Source: Chloroflexota bacterium
GTDB lineage: Bacteria; Chloroflexota; Dehalococcoidia; Tepidiformales; Tepidiformaceae
DNA: 64,000 nucleotides
Direction of reading: 5' to 3'
NCBI GenBank assembly: GCA_026705605.1
Contig: JAPPAK010000001.1
Span: 744,001-808,000, forward strand
Under the pieces are notes generated by a model. It searched no databases and was not told the DNA's origin. It was given only the letters and a program-made list of their open reading frames with translations. Both the position numbers and the translations under genes were made by a program. The number at the start of each line of letters is the position of its first letter. Within the stretch, counting starts at the first letter, position 1. Shown piece by piece: positions 38,450 to 46,254 of this stretch.

Positions 38450-39709
38450 ATGTCGCTCACCACGCCCTCAACTGCGGAGTCGAACCCAGAAGACACCATC
38501 ATCGATGCGAGTGAGTTCGACTCCCCCGCATTTTTGGAAGACCCCCACTCCCTCTACCGGCGCCTGCGGAAGCACCACCCCGTCTACCACGACCGCCTCC
38601 ACAACCAGTGGCACGTCACCCGGTACTGGGACCTCGTCGAGGTGTTCCGCGACGAGGAGGCCTTCGGCACCCGGCCCCACAGCTACGAGACCGACGGAGT
38701 GCTCGGGCCGACGATGCTGAGCCTCGGCGGCGCCGAGCACGCGGCCCAGCGCAACCTCGTGAGTGATGCCCTTGTTGGCCGGAAGCTCGACGCCTTCACT
38801 CCCATCGTCCGGGATGTGGCCCGTTCGCTGGTTGAGGGTTTCGCCGACCGGCGCGAGGTCAACCTCACGCAGGAGTTCACGAGCCAGCTCCCGATCCGCG
38901 TGATCATGGCGATGCTCGGCCTGCCCATGGAGGACTTCGTCCTGTTCCAGCGCTGGTACCGCCAGTTCATGATGGGGATGGGCTGGGCCGACGACACCCG
39001 GGCAGTCGCCCTGGAGGCTCGCGCCGAGTACGAGGAGTACATGACGCCGTTCCTTGAGGTGCGGCGCCGCAACCTCGGCGACGACCTGACCTCGCGGCTC
39101 ATCCGCGAGGGCGTTCCCGACCCGGCGATCAAGACCTTCGTCTCGCTCCTGCTTTCGGGCGGCGGCGAAACGACGGACAAGGCCATGGGGAACATGTGGT
39201 GGAACGTGCTCCAGGAGCCCGAGCTTGTCGCCCGGCTCGAGGCCGACCACTCCCTCCTGGATGCCTACTTCAGCGAGACGATGCGCCACTCCCCACCCGT
39301 CCACCGCGAGGACCGAGGCGCCACGCGTGACGTCGAGCTTGCGGGCGTCGCGATTCCCTACGGGGCGGTCGTGCGGTGCTGGCTTGCCTCAGGCAACCGC
39401 GACGAGGCCGTGTTCGACGACCCCGATACCTTCGACCCGTTCCGTGGCGACCTCTATTCCGAACGGGACCTGCGTGCCGGCTACTTCCGGGACGGGCTCT
39501 TTGGCCACCTTGGCTTTGGGCTGGGCCGGCACTTCTGCATCGGCTACCAGCTCGCCCGGCGGGAGGCGGTCGTCGGCGCGCAGGAGCTGCTCAGGGTCAT
39601 GAAGTCGCTACGCCTCTCGAACGAACAGATGGATGTCATCAAGGCTCGCAAACGCGACGGCAGCATCCGCTCGGTGGCGGACCTTCACATGGAGTTCGAC
39701 CTGCGCTGA
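38450..39709 (+). CDS. Cytochrome P450
   Basis: A 419-residue P450. The heme loop is FGLGRHFCIGYQLAR (C363). The I-helix carries LLSGGGETTDKAMG, and the K-helix ExxR is SETMR. It is clearly different from the divergent P450, for example in the heme loop (FGLGRHFC versus FSQGPRNC). I start at ATG 38450, preceded by GGGGGA; an in-frame ATG at 38405 lacks one. No electron-transfer partner is nearby. Confidence 0.93.
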   Translation: MSLTTPSTAESNPEDTIIDASEFDSPAFLEDPHSLYRRLRKHHPVYHDRLHNQWHVTRYWDLVEVFRDEEAFGTRPHSYETDGVLGPTMLSLGGAEHAAQRNLVSDALVGRKLDAFTPIVRDVARSLVEGFADRREVNLTQEFTSQLPIRVIMAMLGLPMEDFVLFQRWYRQFMMGMGWADDTRAVALEARAEYEEYMTPFLEVRRRNLGDDLTSRLIREGVPDPAIKTFVSLLLSGGGETTDKAMGNMWWNVLQEPELVARLEADHSLLDAYFSETMRHSPPVHREDRGATRDVELAGVAIPYGAVVRCWLASGNRDEAVFDDPDTFDPFRGDLYSERDLRAGYFRDGLFGHLGFGLGRHFCIGYQLARREAVVGAQELLRVMKSLRLSNEQMDVIKARKRDGSIRSVADLHMEFDLR

Positions 39710-39770
39710 TTGCGGAAGCGACTATGAGTGGGAGAACGAACAGGGCGAGCCGAGTGGAAGGGGCGATGAC

Positions 39771-40448
39771 ATGAGCCACAGTTCGGAATCGGTACTGGCC
39801 TGGCTTCGGGAGAACAGCTCGGAAGAGGTCCGGGAGGGGATGTTGCGCTACGCCATCCCCAACGAGCGTGCCTTCGGACTCGCGATGCGCGACATGAAGA
39901 GCTACGCGAAGCAGATCGGAAAGGACCATGACCTCGCGCTCACGCTGTGGGAGTCAGGCTGGTACGAGGCTCGAACGGTCGCCGCGTTCATCGCCGAGCC
40001 CTCGGCCATGACGAGTGCGCAGATGGATGCGTGGGCCGCCGACTTCGACAGCTGGGCCATCTGCGATACGGCCTGCTTTCACCTGTTCGATCGCACGCGT
40101 CACGCCTGGGGCAAGGTGCCGAAGTGGGCCCGGGCGCGGGGCGAGTTCAAGAAGCGCGCCGCCTTCGCGCTGCTCTGGGGCCTCAGTGGCCACGACAAGG
40201 AAGCAGAGGACGAACGGTTCCTCGATGCGCTCGCGTGGATCGAACACGGCGCCCAGGACGAACGGCTCTACGTGAAGAAGTCCGTGGACATGGCCCTCCG
40301 TGCGATTGGGAAACGGAATCGCGCGCTGAACGACGCTGCCCGCGATATCGCCGCCCGGCTCGCGGCCGACCCGGCGCGGGCCCCGAGTTGGATCGGCCGT
40401 CACGCCCTCCGCGAGCTGGAATCGGAGCGCGTCCAGACGAGACTTTGA
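39771..40448 (+). CDS. DNA alkylation repair protein, AlkD-like
   Basis: A 225-residue HEAT-like-repeat protein of PF08713. AlkD members are DNA glycosylases that release N3/N7-alkylated bases without flipping them. The family centre is visible as WYEARTVAAFIAEPSAMTSAQMDAWAADFDSWAICDTACFHLF, with the aspartate and tryptophans expected in the DNA-binding cleft. Repeats continue (EDERFLDALAWIEHGAQDERLYVKKSVDMALRAIGKRN). Start ATG 39771 has GGAAGGGG upstream. Confidence 0.85.
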   Translation: MSHSSESVLAWLRENSSEEVREGMLRYAIPNERAFGLAMRDMKSYAKQIGKDHDLALTLWESGWYEARTVAAFIAEPSAMTSAQMDAWAADFDSWAICDTACFHLFDRTRHAWGKVPKWARARGEFKKRAAFALLWGLSGHDKEAEDERFLDALAWIEHGAQDERLYVKKSVDMALRAIGKRNRALNDAARDIAARLAADPARAPSWIGRHALRELESERVQTRL

Positions 40449-40459
40449 GGGTAGAGGGG

Positions 40460-40533
40460 TGGCTGCCGAGCAGGGATTCGAACCCCGACCAAAGGCTCCA
40501 AAGGCCCGTGTGCTACCGTTACACCACTCGGCA
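40460..40533 (-). tRNA. tRNA-Gln (anticodon TTG)
   Basis: Reading the minus strand, acceptor TGCCGAG pairs with CTCGGCA, followed by G and an encoded CCA. The T loop is TTCGAAT and the seven-base anticodon loop is CTTTGGA with anticodon TTG. The D arm has TAACGGTAG. The first anticodon-stem pair looks mismatched (C-T). Confidence 0.9.
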
Positions 40534-40552
40534 GAGCGCGGGTGCGTGAGGC

Positions 40553-40640
40553 TGGTGCCGAAGGCCGGACTCGAACCGGCACGGGCTTAGCGCCCAACGG
40601 TGTTTGAGACCGTCGCGTCTGCCAATTCCGCCACTTCGGC
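40553..40640 (-). tRNA. tRNA-Leu (anticodon CAA)
   Basis: An 88-base class II tRNA with a long variable arm. Acceptor GCCGAAG pairs with CTTCGGC, then A and encoded CCA. Anticodon stem ACGGT/ACCGT frames the loop CTCAAAC with anticodon CAA. The T loop is TTCGAGT. Confidence 0.93.
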
Positions 40641-40648
40641 TGCTGCTG

Positions 40649-40678
40649 ACCGTAGACCCGTCGCGCGCGCCCGGTCAA
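40649..40678 (-). promoter_or_regulatory. Promoter candidate of tRNA-Leu
   Basis: Minus-strand TTGACC (40678-40673), 18-base spacer, TACGGT (40654-40649), then eight bases to the mature tRNA 5' end. Confidence 0.5.
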
Positions 40679-40701
40679 GGATGGACGGCGGCTGGGAAGC
40701 G

Positions 40702-40776
40702 TGGAGCGGAAGACGAGGGTCGAACTCGCGACCTCCTCCTTGGCAAGGAGGCGCTCTACCACTGAGCTACTTCCGC
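40702..40776 (-). tRNA. tRNA-Gly (anticodon GCC)
   Basis: Acceptor GCGGAAG pairs with CTTCCGC, followed by T and encoded CCA. Anticodon stem CCTCC/GGAGG frames TTGCCAA with anticodon GCC. The D arm AGCTCAGTGGTAGAGC and T loop TTCGACC are standard. Confidence 0.95.
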
Positions 40777-40786
40777 GCGTTTCGCG

Positions 40787-40792
40787 AGTATA
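40787..40792 (-). promoter_or_regulatory. Candidate -10 element of tRNA-Gly
   Basis: Minus-strand TATACT ten bases before the mature 5' end of tRNA-Gly. Confidence 0.5.
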
Positions 40793-40842
40793 GCAAAGGC
40801 TCCCCGTAGGACCTGCCGCTCGCAGCTTCACCCCTCGCGGCG

Positions 40843-40858
40843 CCCACCGTTCGGTGGG
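40843..40858. other. Hairpin downstream of the cysteine-rich protein gene
   Basis: CCCACCG and CGGTGGG form a perfect seven-pair stem around two bases, between the stop of the 181-residue gene and tRNA-Gly. There is no T-run on either strand, so intrinsic termination is doubtful; RNA end protection is another possibility. Confidence 0.35.
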
Positions 40859-40882
40859 GACAAACAGCTCCGGCCCAGAGAA

Positions 40883-41428
40883 TTAGTCGCCGAGGCGGGA
40901 GGTGTAGCCCAGCGCCACCACGTCCTCGACGTACTGGCTGCGCCAGCCCGCGTCGGGCACGCGTACGTTGTGGTCGCGGAACCAGCGATGGATGCGGAGG
41001 TACTCCTCCTCCATCCGCGCCCGCCAGCCGTCCTCCTCCCGGAACGTGTCCGGGTCCACCTCTTCGAGCTTGCGCGACATGTCCGCGTATTGAATCTCCG
41101 CCTCTTCCTTCCAGTACGTGGAGAGGTAATCCAGCGACTCCTCAAGGTTGCGGCGGCACTCGTCCAGCTGGACGCCCATCCACCCCGCTTCCGTCATGAG
41201 CTGGCCGTTCACGCGATAGCGTCCCGCGCACGACTCGCAGACCACCACCAGCTTGCGCGCATCGCAGTCGGTCTTGTCCGTGCAGTCCTGGCAGCGCGCC
41301 GCGAACTCCGCCGCCTCCGTGCTGCGCGTGTAACCCACGACCATCTCGTCGCCGAGCGCCTCACAGGCCTGGCAGGCGAGCGTGCCCGCCAGGATTTCGT
41401 TGATCGTCTTGTCCCAGTCCACCGACAT
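40883..41428 (-). CDS. Cysteine-rich hypothetical protein, probable zinc-binding
   Basis: A 181-residue protein that I do not recognise. Three cysteine pairs lie in the first 70 residues: CQAC (19-22), CQDC followed by TDC, and CESC. They suggest one or two zinc ribbons or an Fe-S site. The remainder is helical and rich in charged and aromatic residues (LEESLDYLSTYWKEEAEIQYADMSRKLEEVD). It lies 36 bases downstream of queD on the same strand, so the two may be co-transcribed. Function unknown. Confidence 0.6.
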   Translation of the reverse strand: MSVDWDKTINEILAGTLACQACEALGDEMVVGYTRSTEAAEFAARCQDCTDKTDCDARKLVVVCESCAGRYRVNGQLMTEAGWMGVQLDECRRNLEESLDYLSTYWKEEAEIQYADMSRKLEEVDPDTFREEDGWRARMEEEYLRIHRWFRDHNVRVPDAGWRSQYVEDVVALGYTSRLGD

Positions 41429-41464
41429 CAGCGTCTCTCTATCCCCTGCGAGTCCCTCGTGAGC

Positions 41465-41947
41465 CTACTCGGCAGTATACCAACCGGCCTGTCCCGGCAT
41501 TTCCTCGATGCCGACGGTCAGCCGCTTGATGTTGGACGCTCCGTGCTCCGCCAGCTCCGCCCGCAGGCGTCCCGCGAACCACTCCGCCAGCCGCTCTGCT
41601 GTCGAGTTGTCGATCGGCAGGGCCGCCACGTCCGATTTCGGGAAAACGTACCGCTGGTCCTCGTACGAGATCTCCCAGTCGTCTTCGCCCTCCACGATTG
41701 TCAGCATGCGGCTCTCGAGCTGCAGCACGAACTTGTGGTCGAGCTCGTCGGCGATCCCCTTTGTCAGGCGCTTCAGGTCGCCGAAATCCCACACCCAGGA
41801 GTCCTCGGTGAGGTCGCCTTCGACGTCGACCATCACGTCGTAGTTGTGGCCGTGCAGGGGTTCGCACTCCCCCAGGAACGTGGCGAAGTGGGCGGCGGCG
41901 AAGCGCAGCCGGTTGCGTTCGACGGTTACGCGGCGGGTGACGGTCAT
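41465..41947 (-). CDS. queD: 6-carboxy-tetrahydropterin synthase / PTPS family
   Basis: A 160-residue tunnelling-fold enzyme. The zinc histidines are H20 (AAAHF), H32 and H34 (LHGHNY); the catalytic cysteine is C28 in GECEPLHGH, giving the CxxxHGH motif of QueD rather than mammalian PTPS. QueD makes carboxytetrahydropterin from dihydroneopterin triphosphate in queuosine/preQ1 synthesis. No queC, queE or queF is in the window, so the pathway cannot be confirmed. GGAGG precedes the ATG. Confidence 0.87.
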   Translation of the reverse strand: MTVTRRVTVERNRLRFAAAHFATFLGECEPLHGHNYDVMVDVEGDLTEDSWVWDFGDLKRLTKGIADELDHKFVLQLESRMLTIVEGEDDWEISYEDQRYVFPKSDVAALPIDNSTAERLAEWFAGRLRAELAEHGASNIKRLTVGIEEMPGQAGWYTAE

Positions 41948-42016
41948 GATGCGGCCTCCAGGTGGCGATCGTTTCTGATCGTCGCACCCTTGGGCCGCAC
42001 ACGCTCGCCGAAGGGC

Positions 42017-42529
42017 CTACCCGCGGCCCAGCAACCCTCCCGCATCCATCGCGAAGATGCCCGCCATGTCACGGTTGATGCGCAGCTGCAGGTAGGCCCG
42101 CAGCTTCTGGATCAGGTCCGGCGCCTGCTCCCAGCCTTCGCCGTCGAGCTTGTGCAGGTGCCCGAGCGCCTCCGTCAGCAGCTCGCTCAACTCCCCGTAG
42201 CTTTCGCTTATCGACGCGAACGCGGGCACCTCCGGGAACGCCGGAGCGCCCGCCGCACGCTCGCCGATGGCCTGAAGCGCCGCTGCCGCCTCACCGTCGC
42301 GTGACGCTGCCGCCGAGGCGGCCTCGCCCAGCACCCGCGACATGCGGTTGCACTCGTCCGCCATCCACTGCTGCTCGACCGGCAGGCGCCGCTCAACCGA
42401 GATCAGCATCTGCTGGATCATCTGCACCGTGACCTTCGCGGCGTTCGTCTGCAGCTCCGGGACCACGTCGCGGTCGAGGCTCTCGCGGATCAGCTCCAGG
42501 ACCCGTGCCGAACTTGGATTCGTGAACAT
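42017..42529 (-). CDS. Helical hypothetical protein paired with an APH-family kinase
   Basis: A 170-residue, mostly helical protein (LELIRESLDRDVVPELQTNAAKVTVQMIQQMLISVERRLP...). It follows the kinase-like gene after five bases, and its Shine-Dalgarno GGAGGAG overlaps the kinase stop region, so the two are coupled. Small helical proteins accompany aminoglycoside-phosphotransferase-like acyl-CoA metabolism kinases in many bacteria (DUF6285 is one such family), and this may be a relative, but I cannot confirm that by eye. Confidence 0.55.
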   Translation of the reverse strand: MFTNPSSARVLELIRESLDRDVVPELQTNAAKVTVQMIQQMLISVERRLPVEQQWMADECNRMSRVLGEAASAAASRDGEAAAALQAIGERAAGAPAFPEVPAFASISESYGELSELLTEALGHLHKLDGEGWEQAPDLIQKLRAYLQLRINRDMAGIFAMDAGGLLGRG

Positions 42530-42534
42530 GGAAC

Positions 42535-43581
42535 CTACTCCTCCGCCTCGGGGTATCCGAGAATCATGCAATAGCCGGGCTGTGCGGAGACCAGCGGTTG
42601 CAGCATGTAGGTGCTGAGGAAATTCTTCGCTTCCCCGTCGAGCCCCCGCCGTACCGCGTCCAGGATCGGCGCCGCAAGCGCCGCCGACGAGAACACCTGG
42701 AAGAAGCCAACATCCTCTTCCGTCACGGGGATACCGCTCAGCTTCGTGTAGTGCTGCAGGAATCCGCCGTCCGCCTTCACGCTCCCCGCCAGGTCGAAGC
42801 CGGTGATGCGGGAGAGCTGGTACAGCCAGCCGATGTCTTCGCGAGGGTCGCCCACGTGGGCCGCTTCCCAGTCGATCACGCCCGTGATGCGGCCGTCCTC
42901 GTACAGGAAATTCGAGGGCTGGTAGTCCCCGTGGCACATCGACAGCGGGACCGGCTTCGGCAGCCGGTTCGGGAGACTCGCGTACATGTCAAAGAAGACC
43001 GGCAGCGGGTCGAAGGCGATCTGCTTGTAGCTCTCGACGAAGAACTCCATCGAAGTCGTCATGTACGACTCCCAGCTCGAGGCATCGATCCCTACCCGTC
43101 GCGCGTCGCGGAAGTCCCCTTCCGGGTCGAGGCTATCGAGCGAGGTTGCGTGCAGCTCCGCTATTCGCTCGCAGAAGTCAGTCGCCACCGCTTCGAGCTC
43201 GTCCTCGTTGCCGGGTGCGAACAGGGGGGTCAGGTCGGCGCTTCCGCGCAGTCGCTCGATCACCATTGCCGGTCGATCCAGCGACTCTCCTTTCTCGTCG
43301 AGGAGGTAGGGGGTCGCGACCGGGATATCGGTCTGCTCCCCCACCCGCTGCGTGATCTGGAACTCCAGGCGCCGGTCCGTCGGCAGGATGTCCTGGTCCG
43401 GGGGCGGGTCGCGACGGATGATGAGCGGGAGCGTCTCCGTGCTTCCCCCGCTCTCGACGATCGCGTCGGCGCTGTACGTCTCCTGCGAGTAGCCCCCCGC
43501 CAGTAGCTGGAAGTCCTCGATCCGCACCGACTCGGCGTCGGGGCGGTTCTGTTGAATGAATCTCTGAAGCTGAGCCTCCAT
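42535..43581 (-). CDS. Phosphotransferase family protein (APH-like kinase)
   Basis: A 348-residue protein-kinase-fold enzyme of the aminoglycoside phosphotransferase superfamily. The catalytic loop is MCHGDYQPSNFL and the metal-binding loop VIDWEAAHVGDP. The N-terminal lobe has LLAGGYSQETYSADA and LIIRRDPP as the nucleotide-binding part. ACAD10/11-like kinases of this type phosphorylate hydroxyacyl-CoAs; antibiotic resistance is less likely in this context. The ATG has GGAGGAG upstream. Confidence 0.8.
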   Translation of the reverse strand: MEAQLQRFIQQNRPDAESVRIEDFQLLAGGYSQETYSADAIVESGGSTETLPLIIRRDPPPDQDILPTDRRLEFQITQRVGEQTDIPVATPYLLDEKGESLDRPAMVIERLRGSADLTPLFAPGNEDELEAVATDFCERIAELHATSLDSLDPEGDFRDARRVGIDASSWESYMTTSMEFFVESYKQIAFDPLPVFFDMYASLPNRLPKPVPLSMCHGDYQPSNFLYEDGRITGVIDWEAAHVGDPREDIGWLYQLSRITGFDLAGSVKADGGFLQHYTKLSGIPVTEEDVGFFQVFSSAALAAPILDAVRRGLDGEAKNFLSTYMLQPLVSAQPGYCMILGYPEAEE

Positions 43582-43626
43582 TAGGTCTCCTCCGCCGCGG
43601 AAGTCTACGGCGGAAGCTCCTTGCGC

Positions 43627-45228
43627 TCAGCCGACGATCGCGAGCCCCTCGCCCCGCAGGTCGTGGGCGGCGGCGATGCCCCCTCCGGCCAGCACGGCCA
43701 GGCAGGCCCGGCCCGTCCACCCGTCCCACGCCGCCAGTGGCTCGAACGCGAGCCCCTCGGCCCGCAGCGCCTCCCCGAGGCTGTCAGGTGTGCGCGACTC
43801 CGCGTACAGCGAGCCGTCCGTGTCGAGCGCCCAGCGGGCCGCGTCGAGCGCGTCCTGCGGGTCGACACCCCGTCGCAGGACGGCGTCCAGTACCTGCACG
43901 TTCGTCTGCGGCTGTCGGTGCGCCCCCGGCGTTCCCCCGACCGCGACCAGTTCTCCGTCCCGGGGCCCCGACGCCTCCCCCGCGAGCGGAAGGTCGGGGA
44001 TGGACGTGACGATGTAGTTGTGCAGCGTGTGCATGGGGCGCTTCCCGCCCGCCAGCTCGTTCGGGTGCCCCTCCTCAAGGCTGAAGCCCCGCATTCGGTT
44101 GTTGAACACGACCCCCGTGCTCGCCGAAAGCACCCCGCTCCCCCAGGCGGAGAACACGGACTGGATCAGCGAGACCGCGTTCCCCTCCGCGTCGATCGCG
44201 AGCAGCGCGGTCGTGTCGCCGTCACCCCCGCTCGCCATGCCCGTCGCCACCGGCGCGGCGCCGCCCCGGAGCAGGGCGGTCGCGTCGAAGCCCGTGACCC
44301 GGGGGTCGCCCGCCTCGGCGTCGACGGCTGCGAACGCCTTCCGCAGCGCCTCGACCTGCGTGCCGATGCCGCCCTCCGAGCGCGCCAGCCGCCGCAGCGC
44401 CAGCATCGTGACGAGCCCGCGTGACGGGGGCGGCTGCGTATGCACGAGCATGCCCCCGAACTCGACCGCGAGCGGCTTCACCCATTCGGCCAGAGCGTGC
44501 CAGTCGTCCGCCGTGAATGCCGCCCCGAGCCCGTTAAGCGTGGCCAGGCACGCATCCGCGATGTCCCCCTCGTAGAAAGCCGCCGCCCCTCCCTCCGCCA
44601 GCGCGCGAAGCGTCCGGGCCAGCTGCGGCTGCACGACCTGCTGCCCTCCATCCCCGGCGACGTGTCCGAACGTCTCCTTGAACGCCCCCGCCGGGTAGAC
44701 GCGCTCCCTGCCCACCCGCACCGCCCGCGCCAGTGCCCGCGAGGCCGGGAAGCCCTCCCGCGCGACCCGCTCCGCGTCCTCCAGCACCCGCGACCACGAC
44801 AGCCGTCCATACCGCTCGTGCAGCGCGCCCCACCCTGCCACGCACCCCGGCACCGTCACCGCCAGGGCGCCCGTGTCGGGGATGCCGCCCAGCTCCCGGT
44901 AGGCCGCCGCGTTCGCGGCGGCCGGCGCCGGGCCCGAGCTGTTCAGCGCCTCGACCGCGCCCGTGGCGGCGTCGTAGACCGTCGCGAACGAGTCGCCGCC
45001 GAGGTGGCTCATGAACGGCTGCGCCACGGTGAGCACCGCCGCCATCGCGACCGCCGCATCGGCGGCGCTGCCGCCGTCGTACAGCGCCCGCTGGCCGGCT
45101 GCAGCCGCCAGCGGGTGGTCGGCGATGACACACGTGCCCGAGCCTCGCAGCGCCCCGCGCCGGGGGCCGTCGCCCCCCGCGACCCCTTCGACGCCCTCGC
45201 GTCCGCCGCCTGCGGGCTGGTCCGTCAT
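43627..45228 (-). CDS. ggt: Gamma-glutamyltransferase
   Basis: An Ntn hydrolase that cleaves gamma-glutamyl bonds, as in glutathione. The 533-residue precursor has GGSAADAAVAMAAVLTVAQPFMSHLGGDSF near the N-terminus. The self-cleavage site would be before T339 in GDTTALLAIDAEGNAVSL. The small subunit follows with SGVLSASTGVVFNNRM and a late GGTPGAHRQPQTNVQ. No signal peptide is visible, so unlike many GGTs it appears cytoplasmic. Related acylases (cephalosporin or capsule-related) share the fold. Shine-Dalgarno GGAGAGGAAG. Confidence 0.87.
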   Translation of the reverse strand: MTDQPAGGGREGVEGVAGGDGPRRGALRGSGTCVIADHPLAAAAGQRALYDGGSAADAAVAMAAVLTVAQPFMSHLGGDSFATVYDAATGAVEALNSSGPAPAAANAAAYRELGGIPDTGALAVTVPGCVAGWGALHERYGRLSWSRVLEDAERVAREGFPASRALARAVRVGRERVYPAGAFKETFGHVAGDGGQQVVQPQLARTLRALAEGGAAAFYEGDIADACLATLNGLGAAFTADDWHALAEWVKPLAVEFGGMLVHTQPPPSRGLVTMLALRRLARSEGGIGTQVEALRKAFAAVDAEAGDPRVTGFDATALLRGGAAPVATGMASGGDGDTTALLAIDAEGNAVSLIQSVFSAWGSGVLSASTGVVFNNRMRGFSLEEGHPNELAGGKRPMHTLHNYIVTSIPDLPLAGEASGPRDGELVAVGGTPGAHRQPQTNVQVLDAVLRRGVDPQDALDAARWALDTDGSLYAESRTPDSLGEALRAEGLAFEPLAAWDGWTGRACLAVLAGGGIAAAHDLRGEGLAIVG

Positions 45229-45244
45229 GCGCTTCCTCTCCGGC

Positions 45245-45715
45245 CTATCCTTCCCGCAACAGCTTCAGCACGGCGCCGGCGTTCCCGACTGCCCGTGCCC
45301 GCTTCCAGACCTTCGTCAGTACGCCGTCTGGCCCGATCACGAACGTCGAGCGCGTCATGCCGATGCTCTTGCGCCCGTACAGGGTCTTCTCCCCCCATGC
45401 TCCGTATTCGGTCGAGACCTCCGTATCCTCGTCCACGAGCAGCGGGAAGGGCAGGTCGTGCTTCTCCCGGAACTTCGTATGCGAGGCTGCGCTGTCGCTC
45501 GACACGCCCAGTACGACCGCGCCCTCCTCTCCGATCTCCGCGTGCCTGTCGCGGAATTCGCAGGCCTGCTTCGTGCAGCCCGGTGTGTTGTCGCGTGGGT
45601 AGAAGTACAGCACCACCGTCTTCCCGCGATAGTCCTGCAGGCGGTGGGTCTTGCCGTCCTGGTCCTGTAGCTCGAAGTCCGGGGCCGTGTCGCCCGCTTC
45701 CAATGTGATCGGCAT
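45245..45715 (-). CDS. bcp: Thioredoxin-dependent peroxiredoxin (Bcp/PrxQ)
   Basis: A 156-residue atypical two-cysteine peroxiredoxin reducing hydroperoxides. The peroxidatic cysteine is C47 in YPRDNTPGCTKQACEFRD and the resolving cysteine C52, five residues later, as in the PrxQ subfamily. The remainder (GVSSDSAASHTKFREKHDLPFPLLVDED) is standard. GGAGGAAG precedes the ATG. Confidence 0.94.
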   Translation of the reverse strand: MPITLEAGDTAPDFELQDQDGKTHRLQDYRGKTVVLYFYPRDNTPGCTKQACEFRDRHAEIGEEGAVVLGVSSDSAASHTKFREKHDLPFPLLVDEDTEVSTEYGAWGEKTLYGRKSIGMTRSTFVIGPDGVLTKVWKRARAVGNAGAVLKLLREG

Positions 45716-45740
45716 CGCTTCCTCCTGTGTCGCCGCTCGC

Positions 45741-46148
45741 CTAGCGAATCACGCCCGAGACGCGCTCCGCTTGAATCCGCAGGATCACGCGCCGCTGCGC
45801 CTCCAGCCAGGCGGGCAGGTCCTCCGGCTCGGTGAAGCCGGACCCCTTGATGTTCTCGAAGACGAGGTGGGTGGCGTGCTCCAGCCCCTCCCGCTCGATC
45901 TCGCACCGTCCCTCGACCGTCACGAAGTTGAAGGGCGCTGCATCGTTGAACACCGTGATTGTGACCCGCGGGTCGTTCTCCAGTGTCTTCACCTTCAGCG
46001 TCGGCGCGGTCGTGCTCACGACCAGCGTGTCGCCCTCGCGCGCGTACGCCACCACCGAACTGCTCGGCTGCCCGCTCTTCCGCACCGTGGTGATCACGGC
46101 CCAGCGGTTCTCGCTCACGAACCGGTCGAACGCCTCCGTCCCGATCAT
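45741..46148 (-). CDS. Pyridoxamine-5'-phosphate-oxidase-fold flavin/F420 protein
   Basis: A 135-residue split-barrel protein of the PPOX class. FDRFVSENRWAVITTVRKSGQPSSSVVAYAREGDTLVVSTTAPTLKVKTLENDPRVTITVF is typical of the F420-dependent (TIGR03618-like) subgroup. Its cofactor and substrate are not determined. I take the second of two close ATGs (46148), which puts GAGGAG at a proper distance. Confidence 0.8.
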   Translation of the reverse strand: MIGTEAFDRFVSENRWAVITTVRKSGQPSSSVVAYAREGDTLVVSTTAPTLKVKTLENDPRVTITVFNDAAPFNFVTVEGRCEIEREGLEHATHLVFENIKGSGFTEPEDLPAWLEAQRRVILRIQAERVSGVIR

Positions 46149-46221
46149 CCGCATCTCCTCTTGTTTGGTGGCCCTATTCTCCCGAACGCACGGGCGCGGG
46201 TCACGCGGCAGGCCGCCGCCA

Positions 46222-46227
46222 TACAAT
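46222..46227 (+). promoter_or_regulatory. Candidate -10 element of the thioredoxin-fusion gene
   Basis: TACAAT, with the ATG 27 bases downstream and GGGGAGA as Shine-Dalgarno. Confidence 0.45.
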
Positions 46228-46254
46228 GGCCCGCACCTCAGCAGGGGAGACCCC

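Noticed and set aside
40460-40776. CRISPR or repeat array near the tRNA cluster
   Set aside because: The repeated look comes from tRNA T-arm and acceptor similarity; no regular spacing or spacer structure exists.
42535-43581. Aminoglycoside resistance gene
   Set aside because: Only the general kinase fold is shared; context and the coupled helical partner fit metabolic APH-like kinases better.
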